Shown: positions 46,450 to 55,977, counted from the stretch's first letter. The stretch: DNA of 64,000 bases from Porphyromonas circumdentaria (GCF_900167105.1 NZ_FUXE01000007.1:1-64000), one strand, 5' to 3'. Made by a program: numbers and translations. Notes: a model not told the origin generated them from the sequence alone.

Positions 46450-46505
46450 CTATCTGCAGAGGGAATATATAAAGAACATAATATGCAGATAGAACAAATT
46501 GTTCT
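46450..46505. promoter_or_regulatory. two palindromes upstream of the second thioredoxin/T9SS gene
   Basis: CTATCTGCA (46450-46458) and TGCAGATAG (46484-46492) form a spaced 9-bp dyad. AGAACAA-A-TTGTTCT (46491-46505) is a compact 15-bp palindrome 9 bases before the -7 box. Both are in a suitable position for regulator binding. Confidence 0.45.
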
Positions 46506-46514
46506 AAAAATAGT

Positions 46515-46522
46515 TATATTTG
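46515..46522 (+). promoter_or_regulatory. -7 box of the second thioredoxin/T9SS gene
   Basis: TATATTTG matches TAnnTTTG; leader of about 90 bases to the ATG at 46619. The usual -33 position is partly occupied by the palindrome. Confidence 0.55.
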
Positions 46523-46618
46523 TAACGCTATATTACCTAACCTCTTTATTTAAGAGACTGATTTCCTTTTTTAAGAGCAGATGTTAATCAGAGAATAACT
46601 ATAAAAAATAAAATTACG

Positions 46619-48307
46619 ATGAGAAGAATTACTACCTTCTGCCTAACTCTTTGCTTGGGAGTATTGGCTCTTTGGGGGCAAAGCTCCGTGTACAACACTT
46701 TCAGCTGGACACCGATTTCCTCGGCAGAGTACATTGCTACCGATTTGAAGGGAAACAAACATGACATTCAACAACTACTCCGTCAAGGGAAGAAAATACT
46801 CATTGATTTTTCAGCCGTATGGTGCGGACCCTGCTGGGCTATTCACACCAATGGTTATTTAGAAGCTCTTGACAAAGAGTTTGGCCCTAATGGACGTCAA
46901 TCACAGGACTTAATAATCCTTTGGGTAGAAGCTCAAGGAGCTCCAGAAAATAAGATTAGAGCAAACGACAGAAACTGGACATTGATTAGTGGTACTCAGG
47001 AAGAAGTACCCTACCCCGTCATTAGCGATAAGGGACTAATGGCCGCTTTGGGCATAAGACTCGAAGGTTACCCTACAGTGGCATTCATAAGCCCTGGAGG
47101 TGAATATGCAAATATTTATGGTAAGGGTACTATCAGAAATATCGCTCTTATGAGAGAGCTATTAAAATCTTGCCCTGCACCGAAAGAACGCCCAATTCCT
47201 CCTACAGCAAGCACTCCTAAAGCCATCAAATTTGCTTATACGGGAGAGGAAATCGATTGGCTACCCGACTACAGATCTGATAGCCCCATCACCTCTTTTG
47301 CATGGGAGTTTGAGGGTGCAAGAACCGTTACTTCTTCCAAAGAGCGTCCTGTAGTAGTTTGGGACAATCCTGGTAATTACAAGGTTACATTTACCATAAC
47401 CAACAAATATGGTACAGCGACCAGTGAAACTGAGTTCAAGGTGTATGATGGCAACCGTACTGATTTTCCAGTGAAGATCGATATGGAAGATGGTAACTTC
47501 CCCTCCAGATGGCGTACGCTAAGAAAGGATGGAGACAACTACACATGGACAAATACAAAAAGAGAATTAGAGCGTTTGGGCATTACAGTTGGAGAGAACT
47601 TTGGCTACGGCTACAAGTCTAAAAATTCGTTGGTATCTTGGAGTTTCTATCCGACTAAGGCAACCCCCAGTGGAACTGACGAGAATCAATTCACGTTCGA
47701 GGGTATCGAATTGTATCCAAATAACTGGCTTATCTCACCCGCTATAAACATTCCCAACGATGACGATATAGAGCCTAAACTGACTTTTGCAGTAAACAGT
47801 TTCTTTAGTACTAAAAATAAAAAGGATAAGTATCGGGTTTATGCGGCGATAGGGGCAACGATCAAGACATCGGATTTCCTCTTCCTCTTACAAGATGGGT
47901 ATGGTTCAGAAAAAGATCAAGGTTGGAGAGTAGAAAGTATAGACCTCTCTCGCTTCAAAGGCCAACGTATTTCCCTCGCCTTTGTACACAAAACATTAAG
48001 AGAGGGACCAGGCATTATGCTTGATGATATTGAGATTAGCCTCAACAAAAAAGTAGCTATCAATGCTCCAGAAGCAGAGAATGTAAAAGTCTATCCTACG
48101 GTTGCCGACCAAAATATTACAGTAGAGTGTACCGAGGGGGCTTCTATAGTTCTCTTTGATATTCAGGGAAGACAAATCTTCCGCCAAGAAAAGGCAGAAA
48201 GTATTGTAGAGATCACAACGAATGAATTAAGCCCTGGCAACTATTTCGTACGTGTTACCGAGCAAGAGGGAGCAACTAAATTGGTTCCTATCATCGTACA
48301 ACACTAA
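46619..48307 (+). CDS. second secreted thioredoxin-PKD-adhesin T9SS protein
   Basis: 562-residue paralogue of the upstream gene with the same domain order. It has a signal peptide (1-21), a thioredoxin-like domain with CGPC at Cys69-Cys72 (about 35-175), a PKD domain (about 200-280), a cleaved-adhesin domain (about 290-475) and a T9SS C-terminal domain (about 490-562, VYPTVADQNITV to LSPGNYFVRV). The pair arose by tandem duplication and has diverged moderately. Separate terminators and promoters indicate independent transcription. Both keep their redox cysteines. Confidence 0.86.
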   Translation: MRRITTFCLTLCLGVLALWGQSSVYNTFSWTPISSAEYIATDLKGNKHDIQQLLRQGKKILIDFSAVWCGPCWAIHTNGYLEALDKEFGPNGRQSQDLIILWVEAQGAPENKIRANDRNWTLISGTQEEVPYPVISDKGLMAALGIRLEGYPTVAFISPGGEYANIYGKGTIRNIALMRELLKSCPAPKERPIPPTASTPKAIKFAYTGEEIDWLPDYRSDSPITSFAWEFEGARTVTSSKERPVVVWDNPGNYKVTFTITNKYGTATSETEFKVYDGNRTDFPVKIDMEDGNFPSRWRTLRKDGDNYTWTNTKRELERLGITVGENFGYGYKSKNSLVSWSFYPTKATPSGTDENQFTFEGIELYPNNWLISPAINIPNDDDIEPKLTFAVNSFFSTKNKKDKYRVYAAIGATIKTSDFLFLLQDGYGSEKDQGWRVESIDLSRFKGQRISLAFVHKTLREGPGIMLDDIEISLNKKVAINAPEAENVKVYPTVADQNITVECTEGASIVLFDIQGRQIFRQEKAESIVEITTNELSPGNYFVRVTEQEGATKLVPIIVQH

Positions 48308-48453
48308 ACAGAGCCTCTAACACAAACAGGGTAGGGATTAGAGCTATCATACTCTTATTGTAGACGGTATAATCTCAAACTACTCTTTGTTAGAAAAAGA
48401 TTATGAGCATAGTTGATTGTACAAGCAACTATCTTCCCTATGCGACATAGAGC

Positions 48454-48492
48454 CAAGACCATCTTTCCCTTGGGAGAATGGTCTTGTGTTTT
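48454..48492 (+). terminator. terminator of the second thioredoxin/T9SS gene
   Basis: CAAGACCAT (48454-48462) pairs with ATGGTCTTG (48478-48486), with an inner TCCC/GGGA stem, followed by TGTTTT. It lies about 145 bases past the stop. Confidence 0.7.
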
Positions 48493-48601
48493 AGAGATTA
48501 TCCCTATTACGGGTGTATCTCTGCTCGTCAAAGAGGCTCTTTCCCTGCCAATTAAAAGAACAATTATTACAAGAATACTAACAACTTAATGTACACTTCT
48601 T

Positions 48602-49063
48602 ATGAATGGATTTGGTTATTTTAGCAAAGCATTTAAGACATGGAACTTTAGAGGACGCGCACGTCGTCGAGAGTATTGGTATTATGTTCTCTTTCAGTTT
48701 CTCATCGTAAACGGACTATATGTCCTTGCCATAGCGGTTTTTGGATTACCCGTTATCGAGTACATGGAGGCTGTGCGAAATAATCCCAACGATATGGTAA
48801 ACAATATGCTCATACTATACGGGAGTACGCCTTTTATTATCAATCAAATTGTAGCTCTTATCTTTCTCATACCAGGCATATGCGTTTATGTTCGTCGTCT
48901 GCACGATACGGGACGTAGCGGTTGGTGGTTTTTCATCAATTTCATACCTCTTATTGGTCCCATTGTGGGTCTTGTCTTCCTATTGTTAGATGGTAATATC
49001 GGAACTAATAAGTACGGAGAAGACCCCAAGCAGAATGAGTACCCTGCTAACGCGCACGAGTAA
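48602..49063 (+). CDS. DUF805 family membrane protein
   Basis: 153-residue inner-membrane protein with four hydrophobic segments. The DUF805 hallmarks are present: FNFRGRARRREYWYYVLF-like N-terminus (about 13-31) and the VRRLHDTGRSGWWFFINFIPLIGPI segment (about 97-121). The molecular role of the family is unknown. It is a single gene convergent with ribF, with a shared terminator after it. Confidence 0.85.
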   Translation: MNGFGYFSKAFKTWNFRGRARRREYWYYVLFQFLIVNGLYVLAIAVFGLPVIEYMEAVRNNPNDMVNNMLILYGSTPFIINQIVALIFLIPGICVYVRRLHDTGRSGWWFFINFIPLIGPIVGLVFLLLDGNIGTNKYGEDPKQNEYPANAHE

Positions 49064-49099
49064 AAAAGCATAACACCTAAAAGAGCGACGTACAGGTCA

Positions 49100-49142
49100 A
49101 AAAAATAGCCCTCGAACCTCTGTGAGGCTCGGGGGCTTTCTA
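49100..49142. terminator. bidirectional terminator between the DUF805 gene and ribF
   Basis: AGCCCTCGAACCTC (49107-49120) pairs with GAGGCTCGGGGGCT (49124-49137), with A-rich sequence before and T-rich sequence after. Confidence 0.75.
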
Positions 49143-49207
49143 TTCAAACAGCTTTAATCAATCTATAAAAAGAGGAGACGAGTGTATGTGCTACAAGCCC
49201 CTCTACC

Positions 49208-50185
49208 TTAACGAGGATTTTCGGTCAATACCTTCTGCACTTGCTCGAAATCCCTATCAATCTGCGCTACCAAGTCTTCGTGCTTATCGAAGTACATCTC
49301 TCCTCTTGTATGCGCCATCAATTCAATTGAAATTTTTTTCTCGTACAGATTGCCCGAGAAATCAAAGATATTAACCTCGATACTCTCCTCCAATCCTTCG
49401 GCAATAGATGGGCGTCGTCCAATATAAAGCATACCTCCATACCGCACTCCCTCTATAGAAACCCATACCGCGTATACTCCATGAGGGGGGATTAGTTTAT
49501 GGTCGTCTTCCAATTCGATATTAGCTGTTGGATAACCCAACTTACGCCCCAAGCCTAAACCTCCTATTACTGCACCTCTCAGGCAATAGGGATACCCTAA
49601 GAAACGGTTCGCTGTGGTCAGATTCCCCTCCCGTAAGAGCTTACGTACGGTACTGGAGCTATAGGGCAAATTCATATCTTCGTCGAAGATAGGTCCCTGA
49701 GGTAATATCTCTATACCATATCGCTTGCCGATAGCTTGATAGTCTGTGGGAGGTGCTCCCTTTTGTGGAGGACGCCCAAAATTATGATCGTACCCCATAA
49801 GCAACCTACGCACAGAGAGTTCTTTACTCAATATCTGGGCGCAAAACTCCTCTGCAGAGAGAGCTGCCAACGGACGGTCAAAGGGGAGAACGATCACGTA
49901 GTCGACACCCGTCTCGGCAAGATGTATTAGTTTTTCGTCCTCCGAATGAAGCTTTTCATAGGGAATATCGGGTCTTATCACCGCTATGGGCGGTTGGTCA
50001 AATGTGATAACGGCGGAGGAAAGTCCCTCTCTACGAGCCTCCTCTTTGAGGCACTCGATGAGATACTTATGTCCTAAATGCACACCATCAAATACCCCCA
50101 TAGTAGCAACTAAGGGAGTGGAAAGAACTACTCCTTCGGGCAATGAGATACCCTCTTCGGAGCGAATCAATCTTATCGTATCCAT
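49208..50185 (-). CDS. ribF: bifunctional riboflavin kinase / FAD synthetase
   Basis: Makes FMN from riboflavin and FAD from FMN. The N-terminal nucleotidyltransferase domain shows MGVFDGVHLGHKYLI (near residue 27) and the MGYDHNFGRPPQKG segment. The C-terminal kinase domain has GLGLGRKLGYPTANIEL and the VNIFDFSGNLYEK segment. I use ATG 50185 (MDTIRLIRSEEG, 325 residues), which overlaps the envC stop by 13 bases; an ATG 11 codons upstream adds residues with no family similarity. It is last in the dut-TPR-DUF4292-envC-ribF run. Confidence 0.94.
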   Translation of the reverse strand: MDTIRLIRSEEGISLPEGVVLSTPLVATMGVFDGVHLGHKYLIECLKEEARREGLSSAVITFDQPPIAVIRPDIPYEKLHSEDEKLIHLAETGVDYVIVLPFDRPLAALSAEEFCAQILSKELSVRRLLMGYDHNFGRPPQKGAPPTDYQAIGKRYGIEILPQGPIFDEDMNLPYSSSTVRKLLREGNLTTANRFLGYPYCLRGAVIGGLGLGRKLGYPTANIELEDDHKLIPPHGVYAVWVSIEGVRYGGMLYIGRRPSIAEGLEESIEVNIFDFSGNLYEKKISIELMAHTRGEMYFDKHEDLVAQIDRDFEQVQKVLTENPR

Positions 50186-51465
50186 GAACTTGGGTTTTGC
50201 TTTGTACGTTCGTGCCATACTTGGAAGTTGAGAACGGCCTTATTGGAGAAACTATCGACCGCCACACGTCCCAGGGGCTGATGGGCTTTAACCCTCTGCC
50301 CCTTTTTCACGACTACATTGGTTATGTTGGAATAAACCGTCAAATAGTTACCGTGGCGCACAATAACTGCAACCTTATCTCCCTCTATCACAAAAACAGA
50401 GGTAACAACGCCCTCAAAGACGGCACGTGCACTGGTTCCGTTAGGTACCTCCAAGTCGATACCATTATTGTTGGTTTGCACTTTGCTAAGTTGGTTATGT
50501 TGCTGTACACCAAAGTGTCCTATAATTCGGTAATTATTATTGACTGGAGCGGGCAGGTTGCCTTTATTTTGAGCAAAACTACCCCCGAGCTTTCGCTCCT
50601 CTGCCGTCATCGGATAGCCTCCTTTTGTGACAGCCTTTCGTTCCTCGGTAGCGGGTAATTTTCCCCCGCGCGCTGCGGCTTCTCGCTCGCGTCTTTCTCG
50701 TTCTTCTCTTGCCTTTCGCTCTGCTTCGGCAATTTCGAAAGCTATTTGCTGCTCGATCTTTTTATTCAATGCCGCTACTTGTTGTTGCTGTTTGCGTTGG
50801 CGTGCCTTGAGGTCTTTTTCTTTGCCTTGTAGCTGTTGTACCTCTGTAAGGCGTTGTTTCTGCTCTTGCTGGAGGAGGTTGCACTCCTTTTCTCGCTGTA
50901 CCAAAAGGCTCGATTTGCTGTTTCGGTTCGCTTCTATCGATATACGGGTCTGCTCCAAAGCGACGCGGGTCTCTTTTAATTTGGCAGAAGCCTCTTGATG
51001 CGCCAAAGCATACTGCGATACAAAACGCATACGTCTAACAGCTTGGTCAAAGGCCTGAGATGAGAGTACAAAGAGCATAGGGTCTGTAATAGACCTCCTT
51101 TGCTGCAAAGCTACTACCGAACGGGCATAAGCCTCTTTGCGCAACTCCTCCTCACTTTTAAGGTGTGTTTCCTGTTTCTGGAGCGAATCTATATCCCCAT
51201 TAAGTTCCTTTATCTCGGCATCCAAGAGGTTTATCAGCTTCTTTCGCTGCACTACCTTCTTCTTTAAGAGGTTGGCCTCTTGTTGCTTTTTCGATTTATC
51301 TCGGCTTACTTTATTCAACTCTTTGCTTGTTTTCTGCACTTCCTCCATAGCAGCCTTGCGCTGACGTTCAAGGTTTTGCACCTTTTTAGACTTCGTTTGT
51401 GCCGATAAAGTCAGAGTAGAAAGTGCCAAACCTATGGCTATGAGAATATATAGAATACGTTTCAT
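50173..51465 (-). CDS. EnvC-like LytM-domain protein
   Basis: 430-residue periplasmic protein: signal peptide (about 1-22), long coiled coil (about 25-265) and a C-terminal M23/LytM domain (about 310-430). The zinc-ligand motifs are degenerate: the usual HxGxD reads NNGIDLE and the usual HxH reads NFQVW. It is therefore more likely an activator of cell-wall amidases, like E. coli EnvC, than a peptidase itself. It lies between the DUF4292 lipoprotein gene and ribF. Confidence 0.87.
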   Translation of the reverse strand: MKRILYILIAIGLALSTLTLSAQTKSKKVQNLERQRKAAMEEVQKTSKELNKVSRDKSKKQQEANLLKKKVVQRKKLINLLDAEIKELNGDIDSLQKQETHLKSEEELRKEAYARSVVALQQRRSITDPMLFVLSSQAFDQAVRRMRFVSQYALAHQEASAKLKETRVALEQTRISIEANRNSKSSLLVQREKECNLLQQEQKQRLTEVQQLQGKEKDLKARQRKQQQQVAALNKKIEQQIAFEIAEAERKAREERERREREAAARGGKLPATEERKAVTKGGYPMTAEERKLGGSFAQNKGNLPAPVNNNYRIIGHFGVQQHNQLSKVQTNNNGIDLEVPNGTSARAVFEGVVTSVFVIEGDKVAVIVRHGNYLTVYSNITNVVVKKGQRVKAHQPLGRVAVDSFSNKAVLNFQVWHERTKQNPSSWIR

Positions 51466-51477
51466 GCTATATAGGGT

Positions 51478-52302
51478 TTAATCTTGGAATAAACTGCTGA
51501 GTAAACGGGCTATCTCATCCTCCGTCAACTCTCTGTATTGCACAGGAATCTCTGGACGTAAACGATCGGCAGCGGTGATATCTCGACGTAGCGTACGACT
51601 TACGTAGTGCAGTCCGACCTGTTTATAGCCCTGACGGAAAACTTGGATATTTATATCGGTAGGCAATGCCCCAGGCAATCGATCGGAGTAAGAGGCATAA
51701 TCGATCGTTGCGTATACCCCCTTAAACAAAGGCATAGTCATAGCTCGATGCGGACGGATAAGATCATTCAAACGATAGTATAGGTATATGGGAGCACCCA
51801 GAGGGTGTAATTCTACCGCGCCCTCTTCGGCAAAGGCCACCTTTTCATAAGGACGTACCGCCTCTCCCAAAAAAAGGCTTTCTATCATCGAGTAAGATAG
51901 GGAAAAAGAAATTTGCTCACTTAGATAATCATAAGAAGCTCTGAAGTAACGCTCATTATATCGATCAATAACGATTACTTCGTCGGGCAAAATATAAATG
52001 CGAGCCACCTCTGCAAAGAGCATAGGTCGGAAAGAAAAGAAAAAGCCATAGCCTGGGAAAAAGGATATATCTGTACGTACATCGATTGAGAAACCAGAAA
52101 CCTCTACTCCTAAAGACCCCGACCCCTGCCAAGCTATCGGCTCTACTCTCGTTTCGGTAAACTGTCTCAAATAGTCCTGCGGACGTACGGCAATAGTCGT
52201 CGGAGACTCCAACGCTTCTCTGCGCGTGCTGCACGAAAATAACACAAATAGAAAACCCCAAAAGAGTAAATAATGGGGAAGAAAAGTTCCTTTTGCTTTC
52301 AC
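51478..52302 (-). CDS. DUF4292 lipoprotein
   Basis: 274-residue lipoprotein with signal peptide and lipobox VLFSC (Cys24), followed by a beta-rich domain assigned to DUF4292, a Bacteroidota family with a LolA/LolB-like fold. A role in lipoprotein or lipid handling is possible but unproven. It starts with GTG at 52302, overlapping the stop of the TPR gene (GTGA), and ends 12 bases before the envC-like gene. The conserved TPR-DUF4292-M23 order suggests a joint envelope function. Confidence 0.8.
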   Translation of the reverse strand: MKAKGTFLPHYLLFWGFLFVLFSCSTRREALESPTTIAVRPQDYLRQFTETRVEPIAWQGSGSLGVEVSGFSIDVRTDISFFPGYGFFFSFRPMLFAEVARIYILPDEVIVIDRYNERYFRASYDYLSEQISFSLSYSMIESLFLGEAVRPYEKVAFAEEGAVELHPLGAPIYLYYRLNDLIRPHRAMTMPLFKGVYATIDYASYSDRLPGALPTDINIQVFRQGYKQVGLHYVSRTLRRDITAADRLRPEIPVQYRELTEDEIARLLSSLFQD

Positions 52303-54041
52303 TTCTTCAAACTTTTGAGATACTCTATTCTTACAGTTATCTCTTCATTAGGATTCGTTTGCAACTCCTTTTGGAGTAGTTCTATGGCCTCGGCAACTTT
52401 ACCTAAAGCCTCCAAAACAGCTGTATAGTGGAGTAGATAGGTAACACGACTATCGGGATTATCCACGCTGTTCTCTATCGCTTTACGAAGGTAGATTTCG
52501 GCAAGAGTATAGTTCTTCTGCAAGTAAAGGATATAACCATACGTGTCTAAGATATAAGGCATTTCGGGCTGTAGCTCTACAGCTTTTGCCGCCATACGGG
52601 CAGCCTTTTCAAGATTTCCGCCCTCTGTTGCGAGGTAATAGGCATAGTTATTCAACACGTTTATCTGTTTGGGATTATCGGCAAGAGCCTTTTCATAATA
52701 GTCAAAAGCCTCTTGCGAAGAGTTTTGTGCGTAGTATAAATCGCCCAAATGCGAGAATATTTCTGCCCGTACAGTATGCTCCTCGGCAGGAGTGAATTGT
52801 AAGGCTTGTAGGAAAAGCTCCTTTGCCGAAGTATACTTCTCTTGCGCCATTCTGATGAGTCCCCTATAAACGATAAGCGAAGGTTCTTTGGGATACTGCT
52901 GTAACCCTTCGTCAATAAAACGCTCTGCAGCAGAAAAATCTCCCTCCATCAAACGCTCTTCTATAAGAGCCGACCATATCTCGGGATGCTCTTTAGGGAA
53001 TAGTTGCGAGAGTTTATAGAGATACTTTAAGGCTCCATCATTATCTCCCTGCCCATACAATTGTGCTACATAAGAGGCATGCAAGTCATAGTTATCACGG
53101 TGAAGGGCGAGTAATGCCTCAAAAACCGTATTGTATTCTCGGGGTAAAACACCCTTTTGAGTTTCTCGTTGTAATAAAGGTAAAAGCGTTACCAAAGCCT
53201 CATCGGGAGTTAATTGTCCCGATGCCAACAGCTGTAATATTTCGTGACTTGCCTCAGTTCGACGCCCCTCTATCATAAAGGAGGTAGTAACCAATACTCG
53301 GCTGGAGGGGAGATTGCGCTCCGCCTCAGGCAGTCGATTGACGATTTCCCTTACACCCTCTGCATCTCCCATCGAGAGTAGATAGGAAACTCCAGACATA
53401 GCTTTCTCGGGGTTTGCTCGCAACTGACTCTTCAAAAGGTCTTCTGCATAAAGGCGCACCTCTTTAAGATCTGCCCCCATTGCTTGGAGGATTTTGAAAC
53501 GTATCTGGTGCATAACCTCCTCATAGGGTGTATCTATCATAAGAGGTCGCATCTCGTCAAAGAGTTTCTTTGCCTTGTCGGGCTTTTCATCTACAATATA
53601 GATTTCTGTGAGTAGCATCGCTGCTTCCACCTCTGTGGGCGCATACTTTCTATAGCGTTCAAGTACTTCTATGGCAGCCTTCCAGTCCTGTTTCTGGAGC
53701 AACTCATTCACATAAGTCTGCATATAACGCTGTTCCGAAGGAGACAAATCAAAAGCCTTTCTGCCCCACTCATAAGAGCGGTCAGACATACGCCCCTGTG
53801 TCAACTCGGCCAAAGCATGCGCAGCAGCTCCAGAGGGAGAATAGTTAAACGAAGAAGAGAGTAAATAGTAAGCCAAGGTTGGTTTATCTGTATGGAGGGC
53901 TATCATCCCCTGCTCGAAAAGAAACTGCGAGCGCACACTGTCGATAACCCTTTGGTCTGGAGTCTGTCCATACAAAAAAGAGATCGAACATGCTACTCCT
54001 ATACATATCGCGAATAGTTGCTTAAAGGATAAAGCTCTCAT
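52299..54041 (-). CDS. tetratricopeptide-repeat protein
   Basis: 580-residue exported protein with a signal peptide (RALSFKQLFAICIGVACSISFLYG) and about 14 TPR-type helical pairs across the mature chain (for example ALADNPKQINVLNNYAYYLA and AVELQPEMPYILDTYGYILY). The start at 54041 gives a proper signal peptide; a longer reading would run into dut. It acts presumably as a periplasmic scaffold; the partner is unknown. It overlaps the DUF4292 gene by 4 bases. Confidence 0.85.
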   Translation of the reverse strand: MRALSFKQLFAICIGVACSISFLYGQTPDQRVIDSVRSQFLFEQGMIALHTDKPTLAYYLLSSSFNYSPSGAAAHALAELTQGRMSDRSYEWGRKAFDLSPSEQRYMQTYVNELLQKQDWKAAIEVLERYRKYAPTEVEAAMLLTEIYIVDEKPDKAKKLFDEMRPLMIDTPYEEVMHQIRFKILQAMGADLKEVRLYAEDLLKSQLRANPEKAMSGVSYLLSMGDAEGVREIVNRLPEAERNLPSSRVLVTTSFMIEGRRTEASHEILQLLASGQLTPDEALVTLLPLLQRETQKGVLPREYNTVFEALLALHRDNYDLHASYVAQLYGQGDNDGALKYLYKLSQLFPKEHPEIWSALIEERLMEGDFSAAERFIDEGLQQYPKEPSLIVYRGLIRMAQEKYTSAKELFLQALQFTPAEEHTVRAEIFSHLGDLYYAQNSSQEAFDYYEKALADNPKQINVLNNYAYYLATEGGNLEKAARMAAKAVELQPEMPYILDTYGYILYLQKNYTLAEIYLRKAIENSVDNPDSRVTYLLHYTAVLEALGKVAEAIELLQKELQTNPNEEITVRIEYLKSLKK

Positions 54042-54063
54042 ACAATGTGCCTTTTGTATCACT

Positions 54064-54501
54064 CTAATTTTTAATTCCAGAGTGGCCAAAGCCGCCAGCT
54101 CCCCGTTCTGTCTCGTCGAGAGTATCTACTGCCTCCCATTCCACTGCTTCGTAACGAGCTATTACCATCTGGGCAATGCGATCTCCAGAAACAATTTCTA
54201 CCTCTTCTTGCGAAAGGTTGATCAAGATAACTCCTATCTCTCCTCGATAATCTGCATCAATGGTTCCTGGCGTATTGAGTAGCGTAATCCCTTTCTTTAG
54301 AGCCAAACCACTACGGGGACGTATCTGTGCTTCGTAACCCAATGGTAAAGCAATCGAAATACCCGTAGGTATCAATCGTCTCTCCCCAGGTTGCAAACGC
54401 ACAGGTTCTTGCAAATAGGCAGAGAGATCTACCCCTGCCGAGAGAGCGGTCGCATATCGGGGCAAAGGATTATCAGATTTATTGATGATAGGGATTTTCA
54501 T
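54064..54501 (-). CDS. dut: deoxyuridine 5'-triphosphate nucleotidohydrolase
   Basis: Trimeric dUTPase (145 residues) that hydrolyses dUTP to dUMP and pyrophosphate. Motifs: AGVDLSAY (motif 1), [11 protein letters not shown] (motif 2), [20 protein letters not shown] (motif 3 with catalytic Asp), [12 protein letters not shown] (motif 4) and the C-terminal [10 protein letters not shown] (motif 5). It is first in the dut-TPR-DUF4292-envC-ribF run. Confidence 0.96.
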   Translation of the reverse strand: MKIPIINKSDNPLPRYATALSAGVDLSAYLQEPVRLQPGERRLIPTGISIALPLGYEAQIRPRSGLALKKGITLLNTPGTIDADYRGEIGVILINLSQEEVEIVSGDRIAQMVIARYEAVEWEAVDTLDETERGAGGFGHSGIKN

Positions 54502-54689
54502 ACCTCTTTTTTCTATCTAAGCCATACGTCGCTACTTCTCCTTTTGGAGTCTTTGAAGAGTATCGCTTTTCCCCGTTAGAAAAAGTAGCCCGTTCAGTCC
54601 ACTAAGGTACTAAAAAGCACTATACTACTAAAATTTAGAGATAATAGGGCGTACCGTACAAGTATTTGCAGGCTGTACGATCCAATAAG

Positions 54690-55817
54690 CTATGTTTCGA
54701 GGCGAAAGCCTATCCGCTGTAAAATAGCTCGTTGATGCGCATTTCCCCCTATAGCGATATAAGCCTCGGGCTCTCTATGAAAAGGGTAATTTACACGATG
54801 TGCCTCGAAAAGAGAGGGATTTTTGCGCAAAACAACCTCGACTTGACGGATAGTATCGGAAGTTTGAAGGAATACTTCCTCGAGCCAAAGAGCATGTTCT
54901 GGAGGAATAGTAATAAAGGGATGCTCCAAATCGGGCACTTTAATGACAGAAAGATCTATACCCTCCCAACCAAAGAAACGAAGAGTATCCTCTACCACAC
55001 TACGAGAGCCACGCGCTTTCCCCTCGGCAGAAAAACCTGCGATATGGGGTGTTGCATGATGCACAAAGGGCAATAACTCCTCTTTTATATGAGGCTCTCC
55101 CTCCCAACAGTCGAGCATAGCACTCTCTATACCTCCTGATCGAAGGGCTTGCAGCAAGACCTGACTATCGGCTACTCCTCCTCGAGCAGCGTTAAGAACA
55201 ATAGTTCGTGGCGAAGAGTGTGCCAGCAACTTTGAGTTGATAAGGTGATAGGTAGGATAACACCCCTCACGCGTAAGAGGTGTGTGAAAAGAAAGTAAAG
55301 AACAATGCTCTGCCAAATGCTCCAAAGAGTGAAACTCCTCGGCTCCTTCCTGCTCTGCTCTGGGCGGATCACACAGTAAGATTTCGCCAACCCAACCCTC
55401 TGCCATCTGCAAAAGGTTACGCCCAACATTCCCCACCCCTACAATGCCCAAACTCTCTTCTTTCAAGGGGCGACGACGTTGCACAGCCATTAGAGAGAGC
55501 GCACACATAACCCAATGCGCCACCCCCCGAGCATTACAGCCTGGGGCATTGTGCCACTCTATGCCCTGTGCTGCACAGTAGGCGGTATCTATATGGTCAA
55601 ACCCAGCCGTTGCCGTGGCTATAAATCGTATAGCCGTTCCCTCCAAAAGAGTAGCATTGCATCGAGTTACACTACGAATGAGCAGCCCCTCGGCTCTCTC
55701 GGCTATAATCCTTGCTCGAGTAATCTCTTGAGAGGGCAAGTAGAGTACATCTGCCACTGGCTCCAATACCCCTTTTATATAGGGCAGCGAGGCATCGGCT
55801 ATTAAACGAGTAGGCAT
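54690..55817 (-). CDS. pdxB: erythronate-4-phosphate dehydrogenase
   Basis: D-2-hydroxyacid dehydrogenase family enzyme (375 residues from ATG 55817) in the DXP-dependent vitamin B6 pathway, oxidising 4-phosphoerythronate. The NAD loop is GIVGVGNVGRNLL, and the conserved Arg, Glu and His are seen in LNAARGGV, CWEGEP and ATPHIAGFSAEGKARG. The GFSAEGK segment and C-terminal DUF3410-like domain are PdxB-specific. It pairs functionally with pdxJ at 9143. An upstream ATG would add 14 residues of non-family sequence. Confidence 0.92.
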   Translation of the reverse strand: MPTRLIADASLPYIKGVLEPVADVLYLPSQEITRARIIAERAEGLLIRSVTRCNATLLEGTAIRFIATATAGFDHIDTAYCAAQGIEWHNAPGCNARGVAHWVMCALSLMAVQRRRPLKEESLGIVGVGNVGRNLLQMAEGWVGEILLCDPPRAEQEGAEEFHSLEHLAEHCSLLSFHTPLTREGCYPTYHLINSKLLAHSSPRTIVLNAARGGVADSQVLLQALRSGGIESAMLDCWEGEPHIKEELLPFVHHATPHIAGFSAEGKARGSRSVVEDTLRFFGWEGIDLSVIKVPDLEHPFITIPPEHALWLEEVFLQTSDTIRQVEVVLRKNPSLFEAHRVNYPFHREPEAYIAIGGNAHQRAILQRIGFRLET

Positions 55818-55977
55818 AGAGCTTTGTTGATTTTCTTTGCGCCTGCAATGGTACTGCAAATAAAACTTCTGACCAACAAAAGGAAGGTATTGTGTAATAG
55901 GATTATGGAAAAAGGCCGATCTTATCGCTCTTTTTAGCCCCCATAAAAATCCTCTTTACAAAGAAATATAACAAAGA

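Larger units (their letters stand above)
46107..46618. other. 512-bp intergenic region between the two thioredoxin/T9SS genes
   Basis: Contains a terminator (46172-46210), a nested inverted-repeat element (46288-46379), two palindromes (46450-46505) and the -7 box of the second gene (46515-46522). No coding region is seen. Confidence 0.6.

Noticed and set aside
46491-46505. LexA/SOS box
   Set aside because: The palindrome is GAAC-N5-GTTC, not the N4 spacing of known LexA boxes, and the gene is not a DNA-repair gene.
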